A DNA stretch of 64,000 nucleotides from Pedobacter sp. BMA (lineage in GTDB: Bacteria > Bacteroidota > Bacteroidia > Sphingobacteriales > Sphingobacteriaceae). The position numbers were made by a program, and so were the translations under genes. Positions within the stretch are counted from its first letter, which is position 1. Each line of letters begins with the position of its first letter. The DNA is taken from positions 806,001 through 870,000 of the forward strand of contig NZ_LECU01000006.1 of the NCBI RefSeq assembly GCF_001027745.1, written 5' to 3'. Under the pieces are notes generated by a model that was not told where the DNA came from, did not search any database, and saw only the letters and a program-made list of their open reading frames with translations. This document shows positions 26,307 to 35,102 of this stretch, one piece after another.

Positions 26307-27647
26307 CTATTGTACTAGCGATTTAATATTTCCGTTTGATTTGATTAGTTGTATTTCGGCGATCTTATAATTTAATAAAGCCTGGGTATAGCTGTTCTGC
26401 GCCTCTGTTAATGAGTTTTCTGTTTCCAGTAGATCTGTCAGGGAAGCCAGTCCATTGTTGTAATTGTTCTGGGTGCTTTTGTAGATCTCCTGAGCTAAGT
26501 CTGCATTTTTACGTTGCGAATTAATCGTGTTCAGATTATTACGAAGCTGAATTTTTGCATTTTCGTAAGCCAGATTCAATGAATTGGTAGATTCTTTGCG
26601 GTCTTCTTTTGCCTTTAGGATGTCAACATTAGCCTGGCGAACTTTTGAACGTGTTAAAAAGCCATTAAAAATTGGAACCCTAAGCGTTAATCCAATTGCA
26701 GAAGCACCGTAACCAATTGCAGCAGCATTTGAATTAAGGAAATCGAAGCCATCACTTTGGCTCGAATAGGTATAGTTCCCGGTCAGTGCCAATGAAGGAT
26801 AGTATTCTGCCAGGTAAGCTTTACGCTGCAGGTTGAGCAGTTTATCCTGGTTATCCAGTAATTTAACTTCAGTTCTATTGGCTAAATCCACAGAATCGGT
26901 AAATACGGGTAACTGGGTAACCTGAGTTAATTCTGTAGCTGGTAGTTCAATTGGATTGCTCACCGGCATACCCATTGAAAATTTTAATTGATTTTCTAAC
27001 TGGGTGATGGCGTTTACTACCTGATCGCGCTGCGTATTCAGATTGGTGAGGTTGACCGTGATCCGATCAACATCAATTTTTCTGGCTAAACCATTTTTAA
27101 ATTGATTTGAGATCACCTTTTCAACGATTTTTACATTTTTGATGTTGGTATCAATTACATTCAGTTGTTGTCTGTTTACCAGTACCTGATAATAATTGTT
27201 TGCTACCAGCTCGATAATTTGTTCTTCAGTTAACTGAGAAGTGAGGTTGTAATATTCCTCACTTGATCTCGCAGCCTGAAGGCCGGTGAACACCTGCTGG
27301 TTAAAAAGTTGTTGTGAAAGCTGAACGCCGGCTGATGAGTTCCAGTTCTGGCCTAATTTAAAGGCTTGTGTTTGTCCACCTAAATTGGCAACTAACTGAC
27401 CGATAACAGGATTATAGGTTAGGCCGGCGGTACCTGTAATTTGTGGTAAAGCCTGAGCCCTCACTTCTTCAACCTTGTAGCGGCCGCCCTGTATATCCAG
27501 TTTCGCCTTGCGAACGCGGGCATTGTTTTGTAAGGCATAATTTAATGCGTCTTTTAGGGTAACCTTTTGTTGGGCAGCCACCAGTTGTGGTATGGCCATG
27601 CCAGCAAAGAGGATGAGCATTAATCTTACCGTTTTTACTCTAAGCAT
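26307..27647 (-). CDS. TolC-family outer-membrane efflux channel (RND operon)
   Basis: A 446-residue outer-membrane factor with signal peptide (MLRVKTVRLMLILFAGMAIPQLVAAQ). Two OEP repeats with long helices follow (TLKDALNYALQNNARVRKAKLDIQG type; later NSLNLAYENAKIQLRNNLNTI and NNYNNGLASLTDLLETENSL). The upstream in-frame ATG at 27719 would add 24 polar residues before the signal peptide and is rejected. Its stop is 2 bp from the adaptor start, so the genes are tightly coupled. Confidence 0.92.
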   Translation of the reverse strand: MLRVKTVRLMLILFAGMAIPQLVAAQQKVTLKDALNYALQNNARVRKAKLDIQGGRYKVEEVRAQALPQITGTAGLTYNPVIGQLVANLGGQTQAFKLGQNWNSSAGVQLSQQLFNQQVFTGLQAARSSEEYYNLTSQLTEEQIIELVANNYYQVLVNRQQLNVIDTNIKNVKIVEKVISNQFKNGLARKIDVDRITVNLTNLNTQRDQVVNAITQLENQLKFSMGMPVSNPIELPATELTQVTQLPVFTDSVDLANRTEVKLLDNQDKLLNLQRKAYLAEYYPSLALTGNYTYSSQSDGFDFLNSNAAAIGYGASAIGLTLRVPIFNGFLTRSKVRQANVDILKAKEDRKESTNSLNLAYENAKIQLRNNLNTINSQRKNADLAQEIYKSTQNNYNNGLASLTDLLETENSLTEAQNSYTQALLNYKIAEIQLIKSNGNIKSLVQ

Positions 27648-27753
27648 AATGTATTGTTTTTTTGTTTTTGGGTTCCTTTTTTTAGCAAGCAGCTGGTAAT
27701 AAGTATCAGGACAGCACACTACTCCTGTTTAGCTTATGCTTTGGTATCTGGCT

Positions 27754-28359
27754 TTAGCACTTTAATCCTTTTATAAAAATCGATGAAAGATCTTTCTGTT
27801 TCTGCGCCATTTTGTTCACTGCTTTTTTATCTGGAGTCAAATCTTTTCCAATTTCCAGCAAACACATGTTTACTAAACCCATCAAACTTTCCAGATAGAG
27901 TTCTGCTACATGTGACATACTTTCGTGTTTGATCTCCCCGTTAACCTGTGCCTTTTCGAAAATATTTGCAAAAAAAACTTTTTCGTTATCCTTTAGTGCA
28001 GTTAACTTTTTCTTCATCGAATCATCGTTGAAAATATCCGGCAATCCTTCCGATATTCTTAGCATGAAATATTTCAGGAAGAAGCTGCTTCGGATGTCGA
28101 TGGTTTGGTACAAGACAGTTTCCAACGATGCATCCGGATTATACTTTTTCTTTAACAAATCAAAATAATCGGTAAATACTTTTTCAATCACACCAACAAT
28201 CAAACTTTTCTTGTCGGGGAAATAATAATAAAGGGAGGGCTTGGAAACGGAGAGATCTTCAGCAATATCGTTCATGGTGGTTTTACCAATTCCGAAGTGA
28301 CTGAAACGCTTGATGGCTCCATCAATAATTTGTTCTCGCTTTTTATCAGCTACAATCAT
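27754..28359 (-). CDS. TetR-family repressor of the efflux operon
   Basis: A 201-residue regulator. The N-terminal helix-turn-helix (about 8-55) reads IIDGAIKRFSHFGIGKTTMNDIAED followed by LSVSKPSLYYYFPDKKSLI, the standard TetR recognition helix. The C-terminal helical domain would bind ligand. It is the first gene before the channel, adaptor and permease, all in the same direction, 106 bp upstream of the channel start. Control of that operon and of itself is therefore likely, with release by an exported compound. Confidence 0.9.
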   Translation of the reverse strand: MIVADKKREQIIDGAIKRFSHFGIGKTTMNDIAEDLSVSKPSLYYYFPDKKSLIVGVIEKVFTDYFDLLKKKYNPDASLETVLYQTIDIRSSFFLKYFMLRISEGLPDIFNDDSMKKKLTALKDNEKVFFANIFEKAQVNGEIKHESMSHVAELYLESLMGLVNMCLLEIGKDLTPDKKAVNKMAQKQKDLSSIFIKGLKC

Positions 28360-28523
28360 TTTACTTTTCTACTTTCTGACTTTTTTAATACTTTGGTCAA
28401 AGTTAGATGTTTTAAATGAAATTGTTAATTGCCTGATTCATAATTCGAACGCAAGCTTACAATCATGTGACAATTAAAACCTTTTTCGTTGGTTTATAGT
28501 ATATTTAGGAATTAATTTATATT

Positions 28524-28970
28524 ATGCAGGTGATAATCGTTAGGCTTCTCGTTGTTTTGGTAACTATTGTATTAATGGAATGTTTTTCCTGGTGCATCCA
28601 TAAATATCTGTTTCACGGACCATTATGGTTTATGCATAAGAGCCATCATCAAAAAAGGGATTCGTTCTTTGAATGGAATGATTTGTTTGCAGTTGGCTTT
28701 GCTGTGATTTCGTTAGCCCTGATGTTTGCAGACAGGCATCATTTCGGAAATGTTTTTTTTATCGGTTTAGGGATCAGTATTTATGGGGTCATCTATTTTA
28801 TTGTGCACGACTGGTTTGTTCATCGAAGATTAAAAACTTTCTCGAGTAAGAACAGCTATTTAATGGCAGTAAGAAAAGCACATAAGATCCATCATAAAAA
28901 CAGAAATAAAGAGCAGGGGAAAGCTTTCGGATTGTTATTCGTAAACAAAAAGTTCCTGAAGGCCAAGTAA
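28524..28970 (+). CDS. crtZ: Beta-carotene 3-hydroxylase (fatty acid hydroxylase superfamily)
   Basis: A 148-residue membrane di-iron enzyme that adds 3-OH groups to beta-carotene rings, giving zeaxanthin through cryptoxanthin. Four hydrophobic helices hold the His boxes HKYLFH, HKSHH, HDWFVHRR and HKIHHK, the exact CrtZ set. Length is close to the usual 150-175. It is the first carotenoid gene of a dispersed set (sigma factor at 31102, crtI at 31958, lycopene cyclase at 34115). It is divergent from the TetR gene. Confidence 0.9.
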   Translation: MQVIIVRLLVVLVTIVLMECFSWCIHKYLFHGPLWFMHKSHHQKRDSFFEWNDLFAVGFAVISLALMFADRHHFGNVFFIGLGISIYGVIYFIVHDWFVHRRLKTFSSKNSYLMAVRKAHKIHHKNRNKEQGKAFGLLFVNKKFLKAK

Positions 28971-29048
28971 AATACAGTTTGCTTTAATTCGGTTTATCCG
29001 GCGTTGTTGTACCGCACAAGTTTGTTTTTGTAATCATTTAATTTCCGT

Positions 29049-29696
29049 CTAAGGTAGCGGGACGGAATAAAGTCCGAAACAAATACTTGTACATGCCTGC
29101 TGTCTGTTGTTGCTTAAAAATGTTCCATACACATAAATCTCCTGTCTGTGAAAATTTTCAGGTAGGGTAAATTCGTAATGGCCAGATCCTCTACTCGCGG
29201 CGCATGTGCTAGCTGCGATATCCATTTTATCATTTTTTTTGAATACCGCAAATGCCAGCAGGTCATCAATCTTCATGTTCGGGTAATCAGAGGGCAACTT
29301 TTTCCAGGTAAACAAAAGAGTTTGATCACTTAATTGAAGTTGAAAATTTTCCGGTAAAGCTAAGGTGCCTTCGCTGATTTTGATTTTTGGATAATCTAAA
29401 TCAAAATCCGGGTATTCGCCAATTACGACATCCTTATTAAAATGGTGAACTGCATTCTGGGCAGAATGTGTTGCAGTTTGATTGAAGAAGGTAATCGCAA
29501 AGAATGTAGAAAAGGGATTCCGCCATTCATTAAAATACCTGAACTTTGCCCTGGCGGCAATTTGTTTCGAGGTAGCCGGTTTACTTGATTTTTCAGGTAA
29601 ACCCCTCACATAATTCTTTCCCCTCATAACAACTCCTACTACTGAACCCACTTTTCCACTGAAAGTTCCTAAGATTCCATTTTTTACTCTTCCCAT
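29049..29696 (-). CDS. DUF6266 family protein
   Basis: A 215-residue protein with no signal peptide, starting MGRVKNGILGTFSGKVGSVVG, the family hallmark, followed by RGKNYVRGLPEKSSKP and ATSKQIAARAKF. The rest has beta-rich stretches (LQLSDQTLLFTWKKLP, ETPENFHRQEIYVYGTF-like LPENFHRQEIYVYG). The family occurs in Sphingobacteriaceae and relatives, often in many copies, and its role is unknown. Its resemblance to phage-structural-type beta domains is only an impression. It sits between crtZ and murB, read opposite to both. Confidence 0.8.
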   Translation of the reverse strand: MGRVKNGILGTFSGKVGSVVGVVMRGKNYVRGLPEKSSKPATSKQIAARAKFRYFNEWRNPFSTFFAITFFNQTATHSAQNAVHHFNKDVVIGEYPDFDLDYPKIKISEGTLALPENFQLQLSDQTLLFTWKKLPSDYPNMKIDDLLAFAVFKKNDKMDIAASTCAASRGSGHYEFTLPENFHRQEIYVYGTFLSNNRQQACTSICFGLYSVPLP

Positions 29697-29954
29697 ATCG
29701 AAAAAATTTAATAATTGAATTTACAACTATTAAGAATGAATTGCAAATTTATTTTTTGCTTAGACTTAATTTGGTCTCATGTTAACCGGCTGATTTCCAT
29801 CAAACTCCGATGAAACTCCGTACAATCTCCGTTGAAAGTCGGTTTTAGCAGCGCATACTTCTATACCCAGATAATCAGTTTTTGAAACACTTTTACCTGT
29901 TAAAATCCGGGCAGTTATTTTTTTTGCTTTACTTTGCAGCATAATATTTCAACC

Positions 29955-30971
29955 ATGCTTCAAATTCAGGAAAACGTTTCGCTTAAGCCCTTTAATTCAT
30001 TTGGTATCGATGTAAGGGCAGCTTATTTTGTGGAAATTTTTGATGAACAGGATTTAACAGATTTGTTCGGGCTTGAGCTGGCTAAAAATCAGGAACTTTT
30101 TATTATCGGCGGTGGAAGCAATGTGCTTTTTACCAAAGATTACGATGGTATGATCATCAGAATGTGTATTAAAGGTATTTCTTCGGAAACAAATGGTGCG
30201 GATGTACTGGTTACTGCCGGAGCTGGAGAGGTATGGAATGATTTTGTTAATTATTGTGTGGACCATAACTTTGGGGGCGTAGAAAACCTGAGCCTGATTC
30301 CCGGTACTGTTGGCGCTTCACCTATTCAGAATATTGGCGCTTACGGCGTAGAACTAAAAGATGTATTTGAGCGTTGCAGGGCTTTTGATATCAGTACAGG
30401 TGAATTTAAGGTTTTTACATTTGATGATTGCCATTTTGGTTATCGTGAAAGTGTTTTCAAAGGCGAATTAAAAGGTCAGTATATCATAACATCTGTAACA
30501 TTCAGATTGAAAACAGATGCAAATGTTAATACATCGTATGGTGCAATCGAGGCCGAATTGCAAGAACGTGGTATTGAAGCGCCGGGAATTGCAGATGTTT
30601 CTGCGGCGGTGTCTCATATTCGGGTTAGTAAACTCCCCGATCCATCCACTATAGGAAATGCAGGCAGTTTTTTTAAAAATCCCATTATTGAAAAATTCGA
30701 GTTCGCAGATGTGATCGCCAGGCACCCGGATGTAGTGCATTATCCAACAGCTGATAATAAAATTAAGCTCGCAGCAGGATGGTTGATTGAACAATGTGGC
30801 TGGAAAGGGAAAGTTGTAGGTAAAACTGGTACGTGGAAAAACCAGGCACTGGTACTGGTGAACCACGGAGGGGCTTCTGGCACAGATGTTTTCGATTTTT
30901 CTGCCCAGATTATAGACAGTGTAAAGTCTACTTTTGGAGTCACCCTAGAACGTGAAGTAAATATTCTGTGA
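29955..30971 (+). CDS. murB: UDP-N-acetylmuramate dehydrogenase
   Basis: A 338-residue cytosolic flavoenzyme that reduces UDP-GlcNAc-enolpyruvate to UDP-MurNAc in peptidoglycan synthesis. FAD-domain motifs are FIIGGGSNVLF and LSLIPGTVGASPIQNIGAYG. The catalytic Ser is in GNAGSFFKNP, near the C-terminal domain, and a Glu is near the end (LEREVNIL). A TTG at 29934 extends the frame by seven codons, but ATG 29955 (MLQIQENVSLKPFNSFGID) is the normal start. It looks like a single-gene unit inside the dispersed carotenoid region, without functional link. Confidence 0.95.
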   Translation: MLQIQENVSLKPFNSFGIDVRAAYFVEIFDEQDLTDLFGLELAKNQELFIIGGGSNVLFTKDYDGMIIRMCIKGISSETNGADVLVTAGAGEVWNDFVNYCVDHNFGGVENLSLIPGTVGASPIQNIGAYGVELKDVFERCRAFDISTGEFKVFTFDDCHFGYRESVFKGELKGQYIITSVTFRLKTDANVNTSYGAIEAELQERGIEAPGIADVSAAVSHIRVSKLPDPSTIGNAGSFFKNPIIEKFEFADVIARHPDVVHYPTADNKIKLAAGWLIEQCGWKGKVVGKTGTWKNQALVLVNHGGASGTDVFDFSAQIIDSVKSTFGVTLEREVNIL

Positions 30972-31101
30972 CGAAATCTTCCCCTAAAACCCGTACAGGG
31001 GTTAGCGGCCATGCCAAAAATTTTTGGTACTAATTTTGTTTAAGCTAAAGGGAATGAAACCTAGTTCATTTGACTTTTTATCTTACCTAAAGCTAAACAT
31101 C

Positions 31102-31632
31102 ATGACAAAATTCGAATTCAATCACCTAGTTAATCACCATTCAGTATCGCTTAGATCTTACGCTTTAAATTTTACCAAAGATGCAGAAGATGCAAATGAT
31201 CTTGTACAGGATACCATGCTTAAGGCTATTACGTATTATAATAAGTTTAAAGAAGGTACAAATTTAAAAGGGTGGTTGTTTACCATCATGAAAAATACCT
31301 TTATCAATAACTATCGCCGTCTGGTTAAAACCAATACATTAATTACCCAAAGCGACGATATATCTTCAGCGAATCTTTCTTATAGTGCAACCAAAAATCA
31401 GGCAGAAAGTAAATTCGTGCTCGGCGATATAGATAAGGCTTTAGCGCAACTGCCTGAAGAATATTATATTCCTTTTATCCGTTATTTCGAAGGCTTCAAA
31501 TACCATGAAATAGCAGATATGCTGAACATTCCAATTGGAACAGTAAAAACTCGTATTCACGTTGCGCGTGGAATTCTTAAAAAATACCTGAAAACATACT
31601 CTAAAGATATTGCTTTAGCTGAAATGGCTTAA
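31102..31632 (+). CDS. ECF-type RNA polymerase sigma factor
   Basis: A 176-residue sigma-70 family member. Region 2 has NDLVQDTMLKAITYYNKFKEG, with WLFTIMKNTFINNYRR at its end. Region 4 has EEYYIPFIRYFEGFKYHEIADMLNI with the recognition helix PIGTVKTRIHVARG. ATG 31102 (MTKFEFNHLV) matches the family start; the ATG at 31054 and further upstream codons add a non-conserved tail. No anti-sigma gene is next to it. Sigma factors of this type commonly lie beside carotenoid genes in Sphingobacteriaceae, and here crtI follows on the opposite strand, so control of carotenoid genes is possible. Confidence 0.88.
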   Translation: MTKFEFNHLVNHHSVSLRSYALNFTKDAEDANDLVQDTMLKAITYYNKFKEGTNLKGWLFTIMKNTFINNYRRLVKTNTLITQSDDISSANLSYSATKNQAESKFVLGDIDKALAQLPEEYYIPFIRYFEGFKYHEIADMLNIPIGTVKTRIHVARGILKKYLKTYSKDIALAEMA

Positions 31633-31655
31633 AATACACCACATGAAAAACATGA

Positions 31656-31684
31656 AGCCCGGGATTATTTCCGGGCTTTTTTTG
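31656..31684 (+). terminator. Terminator after the ECF sigma gene
   Basis: AAGCCCGG and CCGGGCTT arms around an 8-nt loop, followed by a seven-T run. Confidence 0.9.
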
Positions 31685-31957
31685 TTAGGAGTCACCGGAG
31701 ATTTGATGAAGAATTAGTTTTGTATGGCTAATGCGTGTTGGTTCAAAGGGAAATTGAATTAAAAGCAAAAGGCCCGGATGTCTCCAGGCCTTCTTGCTTA
31801 TCATATATTTGGTTAGTTGATTCTTATTTTTTCTTTCAACAACTTATCTTCTCTCTTATTTCGAAACAAATGAAAACCTTGAACGATTATGTGTTTTCAG
31901 GCTTTTAAATAGTGTTTTTGTTTTGTGGTTATAAAGATAGGGGAAATTTTAAGTTTG
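31685..31957. other. Intergenic stretch between sigma and crtI genes
   Basis: This 273-bp gap (325 bp counting the sigma terminator) holds no supported gene. Phytoene synthase often lies near crtI in related clusters, but no coding remnant of it is visible here. The only structured element is a partial hairpin at 31767-31792 read on the minus strand. Confidence 0.5.
31767..31792 (-). terminator. Possible terminator for crtI
   Basis: On the minus strand: AAGGCC, imperfect stem, GGCCTTTT followed by GCTTTT. It lies about 165 nt past the crtI stop, so it is weakly supported. Confidence 0.4.
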
Positions 31958-33439
31958 TCAAGCTTTTTTTAACTTTTTTTTTATTTCTTTTGCTACCACT
32001 TGCCCTGATATGATTGCAGGGGGCACTCCAGGGCCTGGAACGGTTAATTGTCCGGTGTATAAAAAATTTGTTACAACGGAAGCCATCTTTGGTTTTAAGA
32101 ATGCGGTTTGTTTCAATGTGTTTGCTAAGCCATAGGCATTTCCTTTGAAGGCATGGTAGTCCTGCTCAAAATCTTTCATGGCATAGCTCCTTTTGAACAA
32201 AATATTGTTATGTATGTCGTTTCCTGTTAATTCATTGAAGCGTTTAAGGATCAAATTAAAGTATTCTTCTCTTTTGCTTTCGATATCTTTCAGTCCGGGT
32301 GCTACAGGAATTAAAAAGAAAAGATTTTCGCATCCTTCAGGTGCTACACTGCTATCGGTAACAGAAGGGCAGCATACATAGAACAATGGTTTGGATGGCC
32401 ATTTTGGTTCTGTATAAATTTCTTCAGCGTGTGCATCAAAGTTTTCATCGAAAAACAGGTTATGGTGTAAAATGTCTTTCAGTTTTTTATCTACAGCAAC
32501 ATAGAATAATAAACAAGAGGGAGCCATCGTTCGGCTGTCCCAGTATTCCTCGGTGTATCTTCGGTTTTCGGAATTTAAAAGTTTTTGTTCGATATGGTTG
32601 TAATCGGCATTTCCGATAACGAAGTCACTTTTATAATTCCCGTCGCTGGTCACTACCTCATCTGCAATATTATTTTTCACATTGACTTTCGTAACCTCCG
32701 TATTGAATTTGAACTTCACGCCTTGTTCTATGGCAATGGTTTGCATAGCTGAAACAATTTTATGCATACCGCCGTTTGGGTACCAGGTGCCCAATACCAG
32801 ATCGGCATAATTCATCAAGCTATACAGTGCGGGTGTATTTTGCGGGGTGGCCCCGAGAAATAGAACCGGAAATTCCAGCAGCTTTCTGAGCTTATCATTT
32901 TTAAACAGCTTATGTACATGTTTTCGCATGTTGCCTAATAGTTGCAGCTTGATCCCGCTAACGGCTAAACGCGGATCAAAATATTCCATTATACTATGGG
33001 ATGGCTTGAATACATACTCGTTCATTCCTACATCGTATTTGTATTTTGCCTGTGCCAGAAATGAGTCGAGATTTTTACTGCTGTTGGGTTCAAGTTCTTC
33101 AAATAGTTGATACAAATCTGTTAAAGTGGAAGGAATATCCATACGATCATTCTGTCCAAAATAAATCCTGTATGATGGACTTAAGCGTTGCAGGTCATAG
33201 AAATCAGCAGTGGTTTTGTTAAATAGCTGATAGAAATTCTCAAACACATCAGGCATCCAATACCAGCTCGGCCCCATATCGAAGGTAAAGCCGTCTTTCT
33301 CCCAGGTTCTGGCCCTTCCTCCTGCCATTTCATTTTTTTCGAGTACGGTAACCTCAAAACCATCTTTAGCTAAAACTGCAGCGGCTGCCAATCCTGCAAA
33401 GCCTGCGCCGATCACAATTACTTTTGGTTTATTATCCAT
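31958..33439 (-). CDS. crtI: Phytoene desaturase
   Basis: A 493-residue FAD enzyme converting phytoene to lycopene at the membrane. The N-terminal dinucleotide fold is VIVIGAGFAGLAAAAVLAKDG, then EKNEMAGGRARTW, and FDMGPSWYWMPD follows. The C-terminal signature is LYTGQLTVPGPGVPPAIISG. Length is normal. The longer reading from 33484 adds 15 codons without conservation; ATG 33439 (MDNKPKVIVIGAG) is chosen. It is divergent from the 33584-34825 gene pair. The next enzyme upstream in the pathway, phytoene synthase, is not encoded in the window. Confidence 0.93.
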   Translation of the reverse strand: MDNKPKVIVIGAGFAGLAAAAVLAKDGFEVTVLEKNEMAGGRARTWEKDGFTFDMGPSWYWMPDVFENFYQLFNKTTADFYDLQRLSPSYRIYFGQNDRMDIPSTLTDLYQLFEELEPNSSKNLDSFLAQAKYKYDVGMNEYVFKPSHSIMEYFDPRLAVSGIKLQLLGNMRKHVHKLFKNDKLRKLLEFPVLFLGATPQNTPALYSLMNYADLVLGTWYPNGGMHKIVSAMQTIAIEQGVKFKFNTEVTKVNVKNNIADEVVTSDGNYKSDFVIGNADYNHIEQKLLNSENRRYTEEYWDSRTMAPSCLLFYVAVDKKLKDILHHNLFFDENFDAHAEEIYTEPKWPSKPLFYVCCPSVTDSSVAPEGCENLFFLIPVAPGLKDIESKREEYFNLILKRFNELTGNDIHNNILFKRSYAMKDFEQDYHAFKGNAYGLANTLKQTAFLKPKMASVVTNFLYTGQLTVPGPGVPPAIISGQVVAKEIKKKLKKA

Positions 33440-33566
33440 TGCGTAAATAAAGTGATTTTTTACCGATTTTGTTTTATAAAGCACGTTAAGGAATGTGCCA
33501 TCATGAACTAATTTTCGAATCTTTTACTGCTGATTCTCCAAACCTTAAAAAACAACTGACTTTTTA

Positions 33567-33574
33567 TACCTTTG
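33567..33574 (+). promoter_or_regulatory. Candidate -7 element for the 33584-35102 gene run
   Basis: TACCTTTG matches TAnnTTTG and ends 9 bp before the ATG at 33584, which implies a nearly leaderless message. It lies in the crtI divergent gap. Confidence 0.4.
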
Positions 33575-33583
33575 TTTTACTAG

Positions 33584-34114
33584 ATGAGGAAATTTCAAAT
33601 TTTATTACTGTTTTTTTTTGGTTCCATTCAGGTTAGCTATTCACAATTGTCTCCGAAAGAGGTTGCCATACTAAAGAATAACTTAATCAAGGCTGTTGAT
33701 AATTCATCACTTACCGACTCACTCTATCTGAAACTAAGCGAATTCAAAAATAAGACTGCTTTAATTAACGGGTATTGCGGTACGTTAGAGGCGCTCAAGG
33801 CCAAGCACGCCTGGAATCCATACAATAAGATCAAATATTTGAAGCAGGCGTTAAAAACAATGCAAAAAGCCATTAATATGGATGCTGAAAATTTGGAGCT
33901 TCGTTTCATGCGTTTTTCGATTGAACATTTTACACCAGGTTTTCTAGGGTTTAGTAAAGATCTGGATGTAGACAGGAAAGAAATTATAAAGCACTACCAA
34001 AACCGTAACTTTGGCGTAGCCAACGATGAATTAATTAAAAATGTTGCCCGGTTTATGATTGACAGTAAACGATGTTCTGCGGTTGAAGTCAATATTTTAA
34101 AGAAATTTAACTAA
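33584..34114 (+). CDS. Secreted protein of unknown function in the carotenoid locus
   Basis: A 176-residue protein with a signal peptide (MRKFQILLLFFFGSIQVSYS). The mature part is mostly helical and TPR-like: TLEALKAKHAWNPYNKIKYL, KQALKTMQKAINMDAENLEL, RFMRFSIEHFTPGFLGFSKD. I know no family name. Its stop codon directly abuts the ATG of the lycopene cyclase gene (34112-34114 then 34115), so the two are co-translated. A role in carotenoid handling or in the cyclase complex is suggested only by this position. Confidence 0.75.
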   Translation: MRKFQILLLFFFGSIQVSYSQLSPKEVAILKNNLIKAVDNSSLTDSLYLKLSEFKNKTALINGYCGTLEALKAKHAWNPYNKIKYLKQALKTMQKAINMDAENLELRFMRFSIEHFTPGFLGFSKDLDVDRKEIIKHYQNRNFGVANDELIKNVARFMIDSKRCSAVEVNILKKFN

Positions 34115-34825
34115 ATGAATTATATCTACCTGCTCATTAATATTGCCGTCATTTTTTTTCCCCTTGTGCTGTCATTTGATAAAAAGGTTTACTTTTTTAG
34201 TAAATGGAGGTTTGTAATACCTGCGATTTCAATCACAGGTGTTGTTTTTCTGGTGTGGGATTTATTATTTGTTAAACTGCATGTATGGTCATTCAATCCT
34301 GACTATATTGTGGGTATTCAGTTTTTTGGTTTGCCACTTGAGGAAATACTTTTTTTCCTGACTGTTCCCTATGCCTGTATTTTTATTTATGAATGTTTGA
34401 ACGTTTATTTTCCAAATAATGATTTACAGAAATACAGTTTTTCGCTCAGTAACCTGTTTCTGGGACTTTCCGTTGCCATGTTATTCTTTGGGTATGACCG
34501 GTGGTATACGATTATCAATTTTGGCTTTCTGCTGATTTTGCTTTCCTATGTGGAGTACGTGAATGTTAAGTTCCGGTTTATGTACAAATTTTACAGGGCT
34601 TACCTTGTTTCGCTCATACCCTTTTACATCGTAAATGGCTTTTTAACTGCAATACCCGTTGTGATGTATAATGATAAGCAGAATCTTGGTTTTAGGGTGG
34701 GTACAATTCCGTTTGAAGACCATTTTTATTTAATGGGCTTATTGCTGATGAATATTTATCTGTACGAATTTTTTAAAGACAGGTATAGCTCTGTTAAATA
34801 TAACACCGAACACCTGATGGTGTAA
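34115..34825 (+). CDS. Lycopene cyclase (CrtYcd/CarR-type, two fused domains)
   Basis: A 236-residue integral membrane protein with about six to seven helices. It is the fused form of the heterodimeric CrtYc/CrtYd cyclases seen in Bacteroidota. The characteristic charged motif appears twice: FGLPLEEILFFL in the first half and GTIPFEDHFYLM in the second, each followed by a hydrophobic segment ending in a Tyr-Glu (FIYE, YLYE). It cyclises both ends of lycopene to beta-carotene, the substrate of CrtZ. It begins immediately after the preceding stop; a cytochrome b5-like gene follows after 34 bp. Confidence 0.9.
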   Translation: MNYIYLLINIAVIFFPLVLSFDKKVYFFSKWRFVIPAISITGVVFLVWDLLFVKLHVWSFNPDYIVGIQFFGLPLEEILFFLTVPYACIFIYECLNVYFPNNDLQKYSFSLSNLFLGLSVAMLFFGYDRWYTIINFGFLLILLSYVEYVNVKFRFMYKFYRAYLVSLIPFYIVNGFLTAIPVVMYNDKQNLGFRVGTIPFEDHFYLMGLLLMNIYLYEFFKDRYSSVKYNTEHLMV

Positions 34826-34859
34826 CTTACTTACCATTGGAGCTATTAGAACATATTAA

Positions 34860-35102
34860 ATGGATTTACCGGTTTATACCAAACAACAGCTTGCATTAAG
34901 AAACGGACAGGATAAGCCGCAAATATGGGTAGCCTATAAAGGTTTGATATATGATATGACCGACAGCCGCTTATGGCGGAACGGCAAGCATTACGAACAT
35001 TGGGCTGGCCAGGATCTAACAGATGAACTCCAGGATGCGCCACATACCGATGCTGTATTTGAAAAATTCAGCCCTGTTGCAATACTAGCTATACCAGGTT
35101 AA
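34860..35102 (+). CDS. Cytochrome b5-like heme-binding domain protein
   Basis: An 80-residue single-domain protein of the cytochrome b5-like heme/steroid binding family: YTKQQLALRNGQDKPQIWVAYKG is split here as YTKQQLALRNG and IWVAYKGLIYDMTDS. It continues with GKHYEHWAGQDLTDELQDAPH. His47 and His62 are the likely axial heme ligands. It has no signal peptide or membrane anchor. It is last in the lycopene cyclase run, so an electron-transfer role for the membrane carotenoid oxygenase is conceivable but unproven. The last 14 bp overlap the convergent AraC gene. Confidence 0.8.
   Translation: MDLPVYTKQQLALRNGQDKPQIWVAYKGLIYDMTDSRLWRNGKHYEHWAGQDLTDELQDAPHTDAVFEKFSPVAILAIPG

Noticed and set aside
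29049-29696. Phage-derived cargo origin for the DUF6266 gene
   Set aside because: The impression of phage-like beta domains has no supporting motif, and no phage genes are near.
30468-30866. 132-residue open frame opposite murB
   Set aside because: Opposite the MurB catalytic region, Cys-rich and without motif; shadow.
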